64,000 nucleotides of DNA from Cristatella mucedo. Lineage: Eukaryota > Bryozoa > Phylactolaemata > Cristatellidae. Under the pieces are notes generated by a model. That model was not told where the DNA came from. It did no database searches and was given only the letters and a program-made list of their open reading frames with translations. The stretch lies in the NCBI GenBank assembly GCA_009760855.2, contig WPIO01000020.1:2264001-2328000 (forward strand). The letters run 5' to 3'. The position numbers and the translations under genes were made by a program. Shown piece after piece: positions 11,935 to 22,780 of this stretch (its first letter is position 1; each line of letters starts with the position of its first letter).

Positions 11935-12851
11935 GGTGCACCCACGTGGATCAAAATTTAACCTCTGATATTTCAGAGTTTCGTGTACTGAAGGCCAACA
12001 ACAATTTCACTGGAGCATAGTATTTGCATGAGTTGGCGATATTTGTTAACAATTTTTTCATGCCATCACCTTGGTTTTCTTACCTGTTGCAAAAATATAG
12101 GCAGTGACTGTTTTTGCAGTCTCTCAGCCTATTTCTGGCTCCTAACATAGTCGTCATTCTCGGTGGATATTATTTTGTATCACCGTGAGCAGTACTGTGA
12201 AGTAAGGTGTACAAGATGTGTCAAGTATCCAAAGCTCTAAAAATGTATCTCAACAACAGAATCGGGCATTGTCTCAGCAATCATCAATGGTTCGAAGCTT
12301 GCTATTTTGAGCATGCACAACCGTAGGCTTGACATGGTTCAAATGTTCAAAAGTTCAAAAGAGATGCAAGCAATCGTTAATGCAGTGGGGAAAAAACCAA
12401 ACAGGATTTTTTGATAAGTAAGGAGTAAAAGAATTCTTTTTAAATTATTTTCTAGGTCTTAAACTCTCTCATTTTGCCAACTGCATGTACCAAATTAAAA
12501 CTACCTTCTCATAATTTCAATGAACACTTTTTAATGCACTCAGATCACCATGGTTTTGGCATCACGGGTTTTTGCTACGACTTATTATCAGTTTAATACA
12601 GCCCAACAACTCCTTTTCATCCGGAACTAGAGTAGGATACCTGGCACTTGCAAATATTCTTACTTCGGCCTGTTCTGATTGTGCTATCAAAAACTATCTT
12701 TTGAAAACCGAAACTTTCTGAATCCATCTGAAACGCCAAATAAGTTAATATTGCATATTCCTTAGTGTACTAACCAATGTGGCAGCATGCACAATTTACT
12801 GCTTTATTGGTTCCTCATATTAATCCTACCTCGTGGTAGTAGTTATTTTTG
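11935..12851. other. AT-rich stretch, possible Tc1/mariner-like relic
   Basis: CGGCCAAAAAATTGGTGCAC at 11922-11941 resembles the terminal repeats of Tc1/mariner elements. No matching opposite terminus or transposase catalytic motif was found, so this is only a possibility. The rest is AT-rich non-coding DNA. Confidence 0.2.
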
Positions 12852-12989
12852 TCTTGATTTTTATGAAACTCTACAACGTTTCAGATTTATGTTGATTCAC
12901 AAGCTGCATGGATGTTTTGGGCGAAAAATTTACGCACCTTGTCAATCAACATAAATCTGAAACATTTTAGAGTTGTATAAAAATCAAGG
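12852..12989. repeat. 138-bp foldback hairpin
   Basis: Left arm 12852-12901 (TCTTGATTTTTATGAAACTC, then TTTCAGATTTATGTTGATT) pairs with right arm 12940-12989 (AATCAACATAAATCTGAAAC, then AGAGTTGTATAAAAATCAAG). The roughly 50-bp arms have only a few mismatches and surround a loop of about 38 bases. Its right end lies 5-10 bases from a LINE-A ATA tail. It could be a small foldback transposable element. Confidence 0.8.
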
Positions 12990-12997
12990 TCCGGTAT

Positions 12998-13370
12998 AAT
13001 AATAATAATTATAATAATGCACTTGATAAAGGCGCCCTCAGAGAACTCAATCTCTTTCTAGGCGCTTGACATTTGCTGCAAAGGGAAATACAATTGAATG
13101 GTGAGTAATATCATGCTTGATAAACATGAATAACATGGTTAGGGGTGACATGCACAGGGTCAGCATGCAAATGTGGTTAGTGGCAGCATGCACAGTGCCA
13201 GCATGCATAAACACATCAAGGACGAATCACAGGGACCCACTAAATGCTGTCCTAAATAAGTGTGTTTTAAAGTTCTTTTTAAATGTGATCAAGTCAGGGG
13301 ATGTTCTAACGCAAGTCGGGAGGGAGTTCCAGGCTTTGGGAGCATGCGAACTAAATGCATGGTCTCCAAA
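12998..13370 (-). mobile_element. LINE-A 3' fragment
   Basis: In reverse orientation: an ATA-rich array, TGATAAAGGCGCCCTCAGAG, the CTAGGCGCTTGACA block, the CATGCAAATGTGGTTAGTGG untranslated block, then the coding end (NSLPTCVRTSPDLI on -). It ends abruptly in the GT array at 13373. Confidence 0.85.
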
Positions 13371-13372
13371 GG

Positions 13373-13434
13373 TGTGTGTGTGCGTGTGTGTGTGTGTGTG
13401 CGTGTGTGCGTGTGTGCGTGTGTGCGTGTGTGCG

Positions 13435-13521
<87 letters not shown>
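13373..13521. repeat. (GT)n microsatellite with GTGTGTGC variants
   Basis: About 149 bases of GT repeat, the first third interrupted by a regular GC step. It creates long spurious open frames (CVCV and THTH) on both strands. Confidence 0.95.
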
Positions 13522-13523
<2 letters not shown>

Positions 13524-13800
13524 CCAGGAACGGCCACCAACTGCCCACTTTGCTACACTGAGGCTGAGACCGGCTGCCACGTCCTGAGCCATTGCCGGCC
13601 GATGCCGTAAGCGATAACGGCTTGCCACATTCTTGTTCTGGGTCGCCTAAATAGGCTTTTTCGGCCACCGTGCTCTCCTGCCTCTCGGCGGGTTTCGCCT
13701 TCCCGCTAGCCCGGGGTCCGGCTTCACAGCCAGACCTGGTCATCGACACCGGCACCGACGCAGTCATAGTCGGCAAGGGTCCCTGTTGGTGGCAGCCCAG
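13524..13800 (+). pseudogene. Fragment of an R2-like or related LINE (zinc-binding end)
   Basis: After the GT array the reading NCPLCYTEAETGCHVLSHCR has the CxxC...HxxxxC spacing and the ET..HVLSHC wording of the zinc-binding region downstream of the reverse transcriptase in R2/RTE-like LINEs. About 140 bases on, in another frame, SQPDLVIDTGTDAVIVG matches the (R)PDLVI...VIIVDV stretch of the endonuclease-like end in the same proteins. A TAA soon after the first block and frame changes show that it is dead. No RT core is visible. The clade is inferred from motif memory. Confidence 0.4.
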
Positions 13801-14604
13801 AAAATGGTCGATAAGTAAGAGGCCATAGCCCGGTCTTTCTTGACTGCTGGCTACCGGGGCCGGTGGCTGGATAAAGCAGTCTGCCTGGCAGACCTCGTCA
13901 TTGCATGGGAGAGGAACTCAAAGCCCAACTGCTTTCGGTGTGCATGCAGTAGCCAGCTGACTTCATCTCTCCCACAGCAGCAAGAACAAGAGAGCTACCT
14001 CTTGAGTCAGTAGGATTGCCGGGGCAGTGACCGAAGACGTCATTGAATAAGAATTATGAAAGCGAGTTTTGCAGTAGGAAAAAAGGAATCGCGGGTGGTA
14101 GTTTTGTAGTCTAGGATTCACAAAGCAAAAGTTTCTGATGCCCACTGTCTTTGAGTGAAGCCATCTTCAGCGGAGATCTCTTCTCACTGCTTTGGACCAC
14201 AACCCTAAACATCGAGCGTTAAATGGTCATCACCCGGGCTGCCGTTTTTGCCTACTGAATCGGTCCTTCCGGACTGCTGATCTGCGCTGCACTTGTTTCC
14301 ATTCAAAAACGTACTCTTGCTCCCACGTGAGCACGGCCAGCATGGAGCTTCGCTGTGCCACCCCCAAGCCTTGTGTCGGTGCGAGCAGCTTAGCCGTTTG
14401 GCATCTCCTGAGCAGCGGCGCAGGCTAAGCGACTATTACCAGTGCACGAGGATGGGTGCCGTGCTCTGTGCCTGGCGGCAAGTGGTCGTCGCGTGTGCAT
14501 TTAGGCCGTCGGCTAGGCCAGCGAGGCGCATCTCACGTTTAACCAATCATGCCCTTGGCCCAAGTCGCTCCTAAGCGTACCTAGCACGCTGACCTCACTT
14601 ACAG

Positions 14605-16203
14605 GGCATCCCTGCTGTCGACGTCTTCTGCCATTTTTCTGAACTAGCCGAGCTATGCAGGGGACGCCTCGAGAGGTGCTCCGTGCCCATTGAGGCCGTC
14701 GCGATGGTGCCATCCACTGAGATGCACCGAGGGCTGGCCTCTACCGACTTGGCCTGCACGGCGCCATTTGCCGCCCGAGATCCGGACCCGGATCACTGCC
14801 AAGACGACGGCCGTGGGCAGACCTGCGTGCTCGCGTCACTGGGCCGAGCGAGGCCGCCGATGCAACGGGCAGAGTCACCGACGACAGCTGCGATGGCAGC
14901 AGTCGCATGTCATCGCGACGACGCAGACGATGTCAGCTGGTTCTTTGAGGACGACTGTAGCGAACGAAGCTGCGAGCTCGACGAGATTGGACGGAAGGCG
15001 GAAGTGCTGCTTTGTGCGACGACCCTCGGGAGTGGCACTCAGTTCGAGCCGCTCGTGCGCTCCGGCGCGGAGCGTATCGGCTGTCCCACGGCACCTGCCA
15101 CTGCGCCCGAACTCAGCTGCTGCCGCGGTGACGGGACGCTTGGCGATGGGCCTCCAGCAAGTGGCCATCATTCGATCTCGGTGACCTCGCTAGCTTTGCA
15201 GGCAATGCCAGCCTGGCAGCTTCTGGCAGCTCGGTCTCACTCACCGCTCGGCCCTCGGTCGTCGGCTGTGGAGGAGTTAGCAGACTCGCCTCTGAGCCAA
15301 GCCTTTGCGTCCTTTCGGGAGGCGGCGAGGGCCAAAATGGCCGACGGCGGGACGAGCGTGGCCACGCCATTCGACGCCGCCGAGCCGCCTCGCGCTGGGA
15401 ACCGTCCACTGGCTGCTCTTGCCGACAGCCTGCAGCGGCACTCGAAGGCCGCCGGGTTAGCGTCGCTGCCGCAATGGTCGAGGCACTTTGGCAGCCTGAG
15501 TGGGGCACTTGCTGTCGAAGCCGACGACGAACCGAAGCCTGCGCTCGAGGGTGTTACTTCGTTGGCCCTCCCTTGTGCATCTCCGCCGAGTCCCCACCGC
15601 AAGGAGGTCGCGCACGACGACGTCGGCGAGCCGGCGCCGGCCGGTTCGATATTTCGTGCTCTTCCGGCGCAGAGCGCCAGCACCGAGCCTCGGTTCCGAG
15701 TCTCGGCTGTTGGCTACCACGCTAGCCGGGTCGCACTGCCGGGCGCATGGAGCGCAGCGCCAGGGGACGGTGCGTGCACCGATGACGCCAACTCGCCGCG
15801 GCCAATCTTTGCCGCTCTAGTCGCTCGAGACGAGGCAGTCGCGTCGTCGTCGCGACGCGTGGCAGCGGCGGTGGCAACATCGGACGGTCTCGGTGGCCCG
15901 GCGGCTAACGTCACCCTTTCCCGCGAGCCGCTCGTGCGCGCTCTGTGCCGCGGGAGCGCGCCGCTCGTGTCGCGTCTCGTATCCGAGCTGATGGCAGCGT
16001 TCGTCAGCGGCGGCAGGATGCTTCCGGCCGCTGGCATTCCGAGGTTCGACTGCGAAGACCACGTGGCCACTTGCGTGGTCGCCGGACTGCCGGCCGACCG
16101 CTCGGCCGTGCTCGCCCCTGGTGGCCTCGCAGTGGGTGGAGTGCCCGCCGACGTGGTGCACAGCGTCGCCCGTCGGCCCAGGGCACTTCGGTACAGGGCG
16201 CTG
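14605..16203 (+). CDS. Large internal exon, unrecognised protein
   Basis: An exon of 533 codons without a stop, phase 0 at both ends. The acceptor is strong (TGACCTCACTTACAG ending at 14604) and the donor is GTGAGC at 16204. It begins GIPAVDVFCHFSELAELCRG and ends RPRALRYRAL. The first 25 and last 90 residues look folded (SAPLVSRLVSELMAAFV near the end). The middle is rich in Ala, Ser, Pro, Asp and Arg and probably disordered. GC content is much higher than in the neighbouring exons. Alternating acidic and basic patches (DDADDVSWFFEDD) occur around residues 100-115. No known domain is recognised. The large exon is joined by phase to five downstream exons. Confidence 0.55.
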
Positions 16204-16518
16204 GTGAGCTTATGCGCAACTGCTGCGCCCGCCCTGTTCAGTGTCGGTGAACCCCGGCGGTCGGGCTGTGCATCGGAAATGCCTGGCTAGGCGTGTTGGC
16301 TGTGGACGGTTGGGCAGGACACTGCAGTCGACAGCTCACTGCAGCTGGCTGATGGCCCAGCAGGCTGTATGCGCCGCCGGCTTGCGTTGCCACAGCTGGC
16401 GGGTGGCTGCAAGCCGGCGCAGCGTTCTCGCTGCGCTTTGCTGCTGTGTCACTTGGCATGCCGGAGGCCAAGCGCTTGAGGTGGCATCTGCCGCGGGCGG
16501 CGCTTGCAGCTTCTGCAG

Positions 16519-16650
16519 GGCGATCTCAGCCCGGCATACAGGCACACGGGCCATCGCGAGAGCGTTCGCGTGCAGCGAACCGTCCTGCGACCAAAGGAGT
16601 GCTCCAAGAACGATCTCTGGCTCGCCAACGTCCGCGAGGTCGTAAAGGAG
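16519..16650 (+). CDS. Exon of the unrecognised gene
   Basis: The acceptor is CAGCTTCTGCAG (ending 16518); the proposed donor is GTATAT at 16651. It has 44 codons, phase 0 at both ends, reading GDLSPAYRHTGHRESVRVQR and LWLANVREVVKE. The frame stays open to a TAA at 16747 (HALLRSNLRAFYARF and a short hydrophobic stretch), so either a later donor or a terminal exon is possible. The donor given is the one that joins in frame to 18895. Confidence 0.5.
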
Positions 16651-17097
16651 GTATATGCAGCTCGTCATGCTCTGCTTCGCTCCAACTTGCGTGCGTTCTA
16701 TGCCAGATTTTCGGCCATCGCAGCATTGCTAGTCCTTATCTTTTGTTAAAAAGTGGCCTCGGTGCTTGTCTTCGCTGCCTTCGAAATTTTGTTGAAATAA
16801 CAACCCTGTGGTTTCAGGGTGGGCTGTCGTCGTCACGATCGTTGTCCACAGACTTGCATGTCAAAGCATCTGTTTGGTCTAGCTGCGGCAAATGGTTGCC
16901 ACCAAGTGGCAACGATCACGTGGTGCTGCTGCATCCTCGGCCTCCTTGCTTCCCAAAAACTGATTCGGGAGATACGTTTTAAGATGTATACCCGTTTTAA
17001 GATGGGCCCATGGCTTTTAATGCAAATGTTGAACGGCAACTTAATGTGTATTGGCGATGTGACAGTACAGTTGGAGTATTTAGTAGCATGAAAAGCA

Positions 17098-17759
17098 GGG
17101 GTACGGACATTTCCCCCCCCCCTGGACGTTTCCCCCTCCTCCTCCCCCCCAACATTTTCCTCCTGGGGTATGACATTCTCTCTCCCCTATATGGTTTAAG
17201 GTTTAGGGTTTTAGGATTAAGGGTTTTGGGGGGCTGCGCCTCCACCGCCTAAATCCAACCTTGATCGTATTCCGAGCTTTAATTAGTGTGTATTAGGGCG
17301 TAACGAGATCTCTTGAGATCGACTTATACTAAGTAGACCTCTGAGGCTTCGCACTCATTTGCTCGCGGGAAACCGCGGCATGCCGTAGCTCGCGCCCGCT
17401 TTGACGAGTACGAACACGTGCCTGGCGGCGTCGAGCAGGACCGAAGACCTGCGGGACCGAACTGTATAGCTTACCGACACCTCAGTTGCAGCTGCTGCTG
17501 CAACCGCTTGCTCCTTTAGAAACCATCCTTCCAATCCATCCATTCATCCTTCCAATTATACTGAGTTGAGTTTATTTCAATAGAGTGTGAACTTCATTAC
17601 ATCATGTATATATATATGTATGTATTCTTAGTTATACATTCATGAACATAGGGTGGGGAATGTCCTACCAGGGGGGAATGTCGAGGGGGAATGTCCTAGG
17701 GTCCACCAGGGGTGGGAATGTCGAGGGGGAACGTCCATGGGGGGAAATGTCCTACAACC
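17098..17759. mobile_element. Non-autonomous DNA transposon with inverted ends and 8-bp target duplication
   Basis: The left end reads GGGGTACGGACATTTCCCCC and the right end, in reverse, GGTTGTAGGACATTTCCCCC: 16 of the terminal 21 positions match. Direct 8-bp repeats GAAAAGCA flank it (17090-17097 and 17760-17767). Inside each end are several degenerate GGGGGAATGTCC units, pointing inward on both sides (17101-17180 and 17645-17756). The interior contains TTTAGGG-like runs and no ORF. The 8-bp duplication fits hAT-type or similar cut-and-paste elements. The lack of coding sequence means it would need a transposase from elsewhere. Confidence 0.75.
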
Positions 17760-17804
17760 GAAAAGCATGTGCTTTTCGTAGCCCGTGGAAAAGACAGACA
17801 TTGC

Positions 17805-18293
17805 TACTAATTCTAACTACCGCCCACAAGGCCCACCACGGCTTGACTCCTTCGTACCTAGCTGAACTGCTGCATAAGTTTCAGCCTGTTCGCACTCTCA
17901 GGTCCTGTGTGGACAATAAATTAGCTGTTCCATTCCTCCGCTTAAAGACCGTTGGCGACAGAAGCTTTAGCTCTGCAGGTCCTAGACTGTGGAACTCGCT
18001 TCCACGATTCTTACGCAGCGACAACTACTCTCCTACTGCCGACTATGGCTCATCCTTTTTCAGCGGTCCTGAGCTGCTACTTCTATGCTACTCACTACCT
18101 CAACTGCTCTCCTGACTCTGCTATGCTTCCCACTTTCTCTTTGTTGCATGAGACAAAGTCTGTTGGCTACCGAATGCGTTCCGAAAGCCGCTTAGGCTGA
18201 GTGAGTGCGCTATAGAAAACTCTCCTGCGTATCACCCGCCTAGTCTTTGTGGCTTTGTGGAGTTACAGACGGAGATACATTACATTACATCAC
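17805..18293 (+). mobile_element. LINE-B, 5'-truncated
   Basis: The open frame to about 18030 encodes the LINE C-terminal block (HKAHHGLTPSYLAELLHKFQ, LAVPFLRLKTVGDRSFSSAG, PRLWNSLPRFL). The family-B 3' region follows, then GAGTTACAGACGGAGATACA with ACATTA repeats. It sits in the proposed intron 16651-18894. Confidence 0.85.
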
Positions 18294-18481
18294 CTTACCA
18301 CATTCACGGCTAGTTTGTATTGCTAATTCTAGCTACCAAGTATTTCATCTTTGTTGTGTTTCTGGGTCTAGTCCTGTAAAGGCAACTACCGGCTGTCTTT
18401 AGGGGACTAGGATGCTGATCATTCGACATGAGATGTTGTGTCTGGCCAGGGGTGCATAATATCGCACTGCTTCTTTATTAA

Positions 18482-18629
18482 ATAAAAAAATTATATAATT
18501 CATTTGTATAGCGCTGTAATAGAACATAATCTCTATTCAGGTGCTTCACATATGCCACGGGGCTCGAGCCCACGACCTCGGCCAGACCGTGGTCGGGTCG
18601 GGCGAGCACCTTAACCATTTGGCCAAACC
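18482..18629 (-). mobile_element. SINE family 1 (tRNA-derived, LINE-A-like tail)
   Basis: Read in reverse, TGGCCAAATGGTTAAGGTGC fits a pol III A box, and GTGGGCTCGAGCCCCGTGGC carries a near-perfect B box (GGcTCGAgCCC). Next come CATATGTGAAGCACCTGAAT and AGAGATTATGTTCTATTACA, which resemble the tail of LINE family A. No AT-rich end repeat remains. Confidence 0.7.
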
Positions 18630-18894
18630 AGCACTGCTAATGAGGCCTCTTTACCTGTGTCCAGTGTTATTCAGTTGGTATCTTATGCATAGCAAGTGCA
18701 GTGTTTTCGTGGAGCAAATCAGTGTGAAAAGTTAAGCGAGATGTCGAAAGCATCACTGCATTAGTAGCTTAGCTCTATTTCGATAATTAATCACTAGTGT
18801 GTCACGAGTCGATCGCCTTCAGTGCTGCCGAGTTTGCAATACTGATTCGCGTATGCCACCACCGTTTGTCTCACGCAGGCTCTGTTTGTTGTAG

Positions 18895-19125
18895 CTGGGA
18901 GTGACAGCACTTCTTGTCAAGGGCAGAGCTCACCAGTCCGTGAGAGACTGGTGCCAGCAGCAGCAGCCGCGGACCGCCTCGTCGGCGGAAGTGAGTGACG
19001 AGGAGCAGCAGCAGCTGCCGCAGCCGCCACTGCTCCTGGAAAGTGTGCCGTACAAGGTGCTGAAGCGCTTGTCACGTGTTGCACCTGGGTCATCCATTCT
19101 CAGCTACCTCGCCGATGCCGCCGAG
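18895..19125 (+). CDS. Exon of the unrecognised gene
   Basis: 77 codons, phase 0 at both ends, acceptor GTTTGTTGTAG (ending 18894), donor GTTAGC at 19126. It reads LGVTALLVKGRAHQSVRDWC, a Gln/Glu-rich linker (DEEQQQLPQPP), and then SVPYKVLKRLSRVAPGSSIL and SYLADAAE. The helical C-terminal part looks conserved in character. A competing frame using an acceptor at 18880 and a donor after GGCGGAA is open over part of the exon but does not continue. Confidence 0.6.
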
Positions 19126-19264
19126 GTTAGCTGCAGTGCTCTGCGAGCCCGTGCGATGGCACATCGACGCTGATCGCCCTGCTTTGTCTTGCTTGTCGCC
19201 GCGTTGGCGCGAGCATCCGGCTGGTGTTTGGCGTGCTAGCTTCATCCGGCTAGCTTGTTCGTAG

Positions 19265-19390
19265 GACGATGTCATCGAGGGCCTGCTGATGGAGCCGTGG
19301 AGCGGCGCCGAGCAGCTGCTCCAAGCCAGGCCGGCATGCGGCGGCGTCCTGGTTCTGACCACAGCCGCACAGCGGAGGCGCGACACTCAG
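19265..19390 (+). CDS. Exon of the unrecognised gene
   Basis: 42 codons, phase 0 at both ends, with acceptor GCTTGTTCGTAG and donor GTGAGC. It reads DDVIEGLLMEPWSGAEQLLQ and continues to AAQRRRDTQ. The acidic start continues directly from ADAAE in the previous exon. Confidence 0.6.
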
Positions 19391-20284
19391 GTGAGCCAGC
19401 CCGGCAAAGCCGCCAGCGGACCGAGGTTTCTGCTGTGCTCCAGTCATTGGGCCTTTGGAGGGTGCACCGCAGATAGCTGAGCTGAGAGGCTCCATCGCTG
19501 GCCAAAGCTCTCAGCATTTCAGGCCACTCAGCACTTCACTGGCCAGCCCACGCTTTTGAGCGGGCACGGAAACAGAGGCTACAGCAGCGTGGGCGCTCTG
19601 CTCTGCAATCTCAGATTCATTTCCGACTTTCTCCCAGTTAAAGAATTGGGAGGAAGTCAGAAGCGAATCTGGGAATCGCCCTCTTCTCATGCTGAGTGAT
19701 TTTATTTCCACCTTGATAAACCATCTGGTCCGATGTGTTACAATGAGTTTGTATGGACTGAGTTGTTCTGCCTCTGCACTCACGTTTAAGCCACGTACAG
19801 ATGTGTTGATCCGATGGGTTACAATGAGTTTGTATGGACTGAGTTTCTCTGCCTCTGCGCTCACGTTTAAGCCCCGTGCAGATGTGTTAGGCCAGACCCG
19901 TGACCAAATTTGTACCTATTGACCCCCATCGTAAACCCTTTCTGCACATCTGATCAAATCTGCAATCTGATCATGCAGAGTTCATTCTCCCTTGAACGTG
20001 TTTCTGTTTCGGCAACCAAACTTGCATTTGCATCAAGAAGCCTCACATTTCTCGTTATGGATGCTTTTTGCAGCCAGCAGAGCTGAGTCCACTTGTACCC
20101 TATACCCTCCTACCGACCTTTCCTCTGTGGTGCAGTGCTGCAGCACGATGCTAGCCAACGTCCTAGATGGGTTTGAAGCTCTGGCTAAACAATGGGTCCT
20201 TAATCATCCACATGCCCCCTTTGATTAACGGCTGATATTAATGTGCAAGGTAAATTGATCTGATTCAAGTAGGATCTCTCTGGC

Positions 20285-20462
20285 AAAAGCGATGCTCTCG
20301 CCGGTTGACCCTGGGGTAAGTTACTTACGCTTATGCGAGCAACCCAGATCGCATGTTCTAGTCCTGCAGCAGGCAATCCTTCATTGTTCTCTGGAAGTGG
20401 TGGTGACAGCCGCTAAAGCTCTTTTGCCGCTTTATAAAATGAGGCGGTTCGATCAGCTAGTC
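20285..20462 (+). mobile_element. SINE family 2 copy
   Basis: A tRNA-like head with a degenerate B box (ATGTTCTAGTCC), then GCAGCAGGCAATCCTTCATT, GGTGGTGACAGCCGCTAAAG and GGCGGTTCGATCAGCTAG. It matches the copies at 9.1 kb and 55.7 kb block by block and lies in the intron 19391-20546. Confidence 0.65.
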
Positions 20463-20546
20463 TTCACTTTTACTCGTGCACGTGTGTGCATGTGCACCTC
20501 GTGAGAGAGAGAGAGAGAGGGAGAGTTCGTGTGCTTTCATCAGCAG

Positions 20547-20712
20547 GTCGTCACGGCTGTAGTGTGCCACCCTGTGGCTGCTGTGGCAGAGGCCGTGGAG
20601 GAGCAACTCTGGCACTGCCTGCATCGCATAGCCAACTGTGCGGAAAAGCAAGCTGTGCTACCAAGTGGCCCCCTCGACAACCACGTCTGCCTGGCTCTGG
20701 CTGAGCTGCAAG
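20547..20712 (+). CDS. Exon of the unrecognised gene
   Basis: 166 bases, phase 0 in and phase 1 out, acceptor CTTTCATCAGCAG, donor GTGAGC. It reads VVTAVVCHPVAAVAEAVEEQ, LWHCLHRIANCAEKQAVLPS and ends LALAELQ. It is strongly helical. The single leftover G combines with the first two bases of the exon at 22781 to give Glu. An in-frame stop comes soon after the donor, supporting the boundary. A GA run lies just upstream (20505-20524). Confidence 0.65.
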
Positions 20713-22780
20713 GTGAGCAGTGACGTTGTCTTCCAGTCTCCGCTGGCTGCTGCCACTGTCGTGAACTAGCCACGGTGTGCAGCTGCTGCCGCAAGCTGCT
20801 GGCTTGGCTTCGGGCAGTTGCCAGTTGTCTTGGACGTTTGCCACCGAGGGTAATTGCCCAAGACTTGTCCTGAACAGATGGTTGCAATGCGTACTTGCAC
20901 GCATGAGTAGGGTTCTTTGCTAAACAAAGACGTTTTTGAATAGACAGCAAAGACTAATTCCCCTAAGAAGGCATGTTTAAAGGTTGCTTTTTTGTTTCAC
21001 CGAGGAAATATGTCGGCAGTCGGGACCAAGCTGCTGCCAGTGTGGCATCGATGCAGTTACCTTAGCCGGCTTTGATATTAGACTGCTGAAGCTAGCAGCT
21101 CTGAGCACACTTGACGATTAAGTACATTGACATGTCCGGTGCTGTGGCCTTCTCACTTGCAAGAGGAATGAGGTATTCTGCACATTAAGGAAGGCACTTG
21201 TAGGCCGGCTGCGTCGGTTTTTGGGTTTTGGTTGTTGTTTCTCGACGCTTTTTCAGATTTGCACTTGCTTCCTTGGAATAGTGCTCTGCAGTAAGCAAAG
21301 AAGCATCTTGAAGCGCTGCGCTGTACACAATTTCAATTCATTTCACATTTTCTGGTGCACTTTTCAAAGATTGGCTGCAAATCTCCAAAGCAGAAATCTA
21401 GGGCCTAATAAATTACGTGCTTGTGGATATCTAAACACTTATCGCTTCGGGCTGCTGGGTCTCCCACGACGGCAGTGGCCTTAACTAACATGCATAACTA
21501 ACATACCGCTAACTTGCTACCGTCTTCGCATAAGACATCGGGTGCATGGAGGACTGCTACATTTATTAGTTGTGTGTGGGTGGCATGGAGCGAAACGTAG
21601 AGCCGTAAAACGTGGAGCCATAAAATGTAGGTGTTATGTTCGTCCAGCCCGGGCTTTCATCACGTGCCAAGGCACCTGACTATCTGTTCAATCGCTTTAG
21701 CAAAGTGCAGTTATTCTTACGGGCATACTGGACATAGCAGTAAGGGCTGCCTTGGCCACATCGCTGTCTTTGCTGTGGCCACTATGCCAATAGAAAACCG
21801 CAATCAATCAGTTGTTTATAGTTTAACAACCACGTTTTGAGATGCCTATATACGTACACGGTGGAAAGCTGTTCTTTTCTTTCTACGGGGATACTGGGCA
21901 TAGTGGGCGCCCACAGCTACTGGAGTGGACGTAAGACTTGTATTTCCGGCTGGGCAGTAAATTGAGGACCGGTCTTCTCGGTACTTCATAGTAGCAACCG
22001 TGGAGATCATGATTTCCTTAACGGGTAAGATGCTATGGCACGTGTTCGGCATTGAAACCGTAGAGCCTGTTAAGGGAAGATGACATGAAATTAGTTTATT
22101 AATAGAAACCCAAAGCGTGGATCCTTCAGTATGTGACACCCCTCCGCACGACCTGTCGTCTGGCTGGGTAGCGCGACCGAGCAACAAGTCTGCTGGCTCC
22201 AACACCAAAACCTTTATTTCAAGCTACGCCGGCCAAGCCCAGTCTACACACAATAGACGGCTGCCGGCGTCGAGGGATCTAGCCTTCCCCTCCCGTTGTA
22301 CTCCTTCATCAGCCCTTATATTCCCTGCATGCTTTGTTTTTCGCACTGTCTGGCCATTATTCGTTCCGAACCCGCACGGCAGCTGGCGGCAGTTTGTGGT
22401 AGATTGTTGTCCCCACAGATGCATGGATTTGGGCAGGACTGCCGAGTCATCGTCTGCCCTTCCACCGGTCGTGAGTTTGCGGCTGTAGGCAGTCTGAGAG
22501 AGCCCTCGCATGGCCTCCGCCCAGTGCTCACAGGCTGCAAGAGTCGTGTTCCTTCACACAGTAGTATACCTGTAGTATTCAGTAGGATACTAGTAGGATA
22601 CCTGTCATGTGATAATTGTGAGCAACACGGATGTCATCGGCTTGATAGTGTTCTCACTCTTGCTGTCTGTAAGTGGCTACAGTTATAGTACACCTCCGAG
22701 ATATTACTGCAGCGTTGATGTAATATCAATTTTGACTTCTCATACTGGCTTTGACGGCATGGGCCATATTGCTGTTGCAG
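20713..22780. other. Intron of the unrecognised gene
   Basis: No repeat or ORF is recognised. Frames at 22117-22688 exist on both strands without known motifs. An RNA gene was looked for and not seen. Confidence 0.4.

Noticed and set aside
13227-13776. Long THTH/CVCV open frames on both strands
   Set aside because: They are translations of the (GT)n array; the same holds for 25487-25726, 48704-49183 and 49277-49747.
14875-16161. Antisense frames of 98-148 codons inside the large exon
   Set aside because: Opposite-strand shadows of a GC-rich coding exon, with no motifs.
19992-20228. An extra exon reading MLANVLDGFEALAKQWVLNH
   Set aside because: The acceptor is good and the reading attractive, but it meets a TAA before any donor and would break the phase-consistent chain; a minor terminal exon cannot be excluded.
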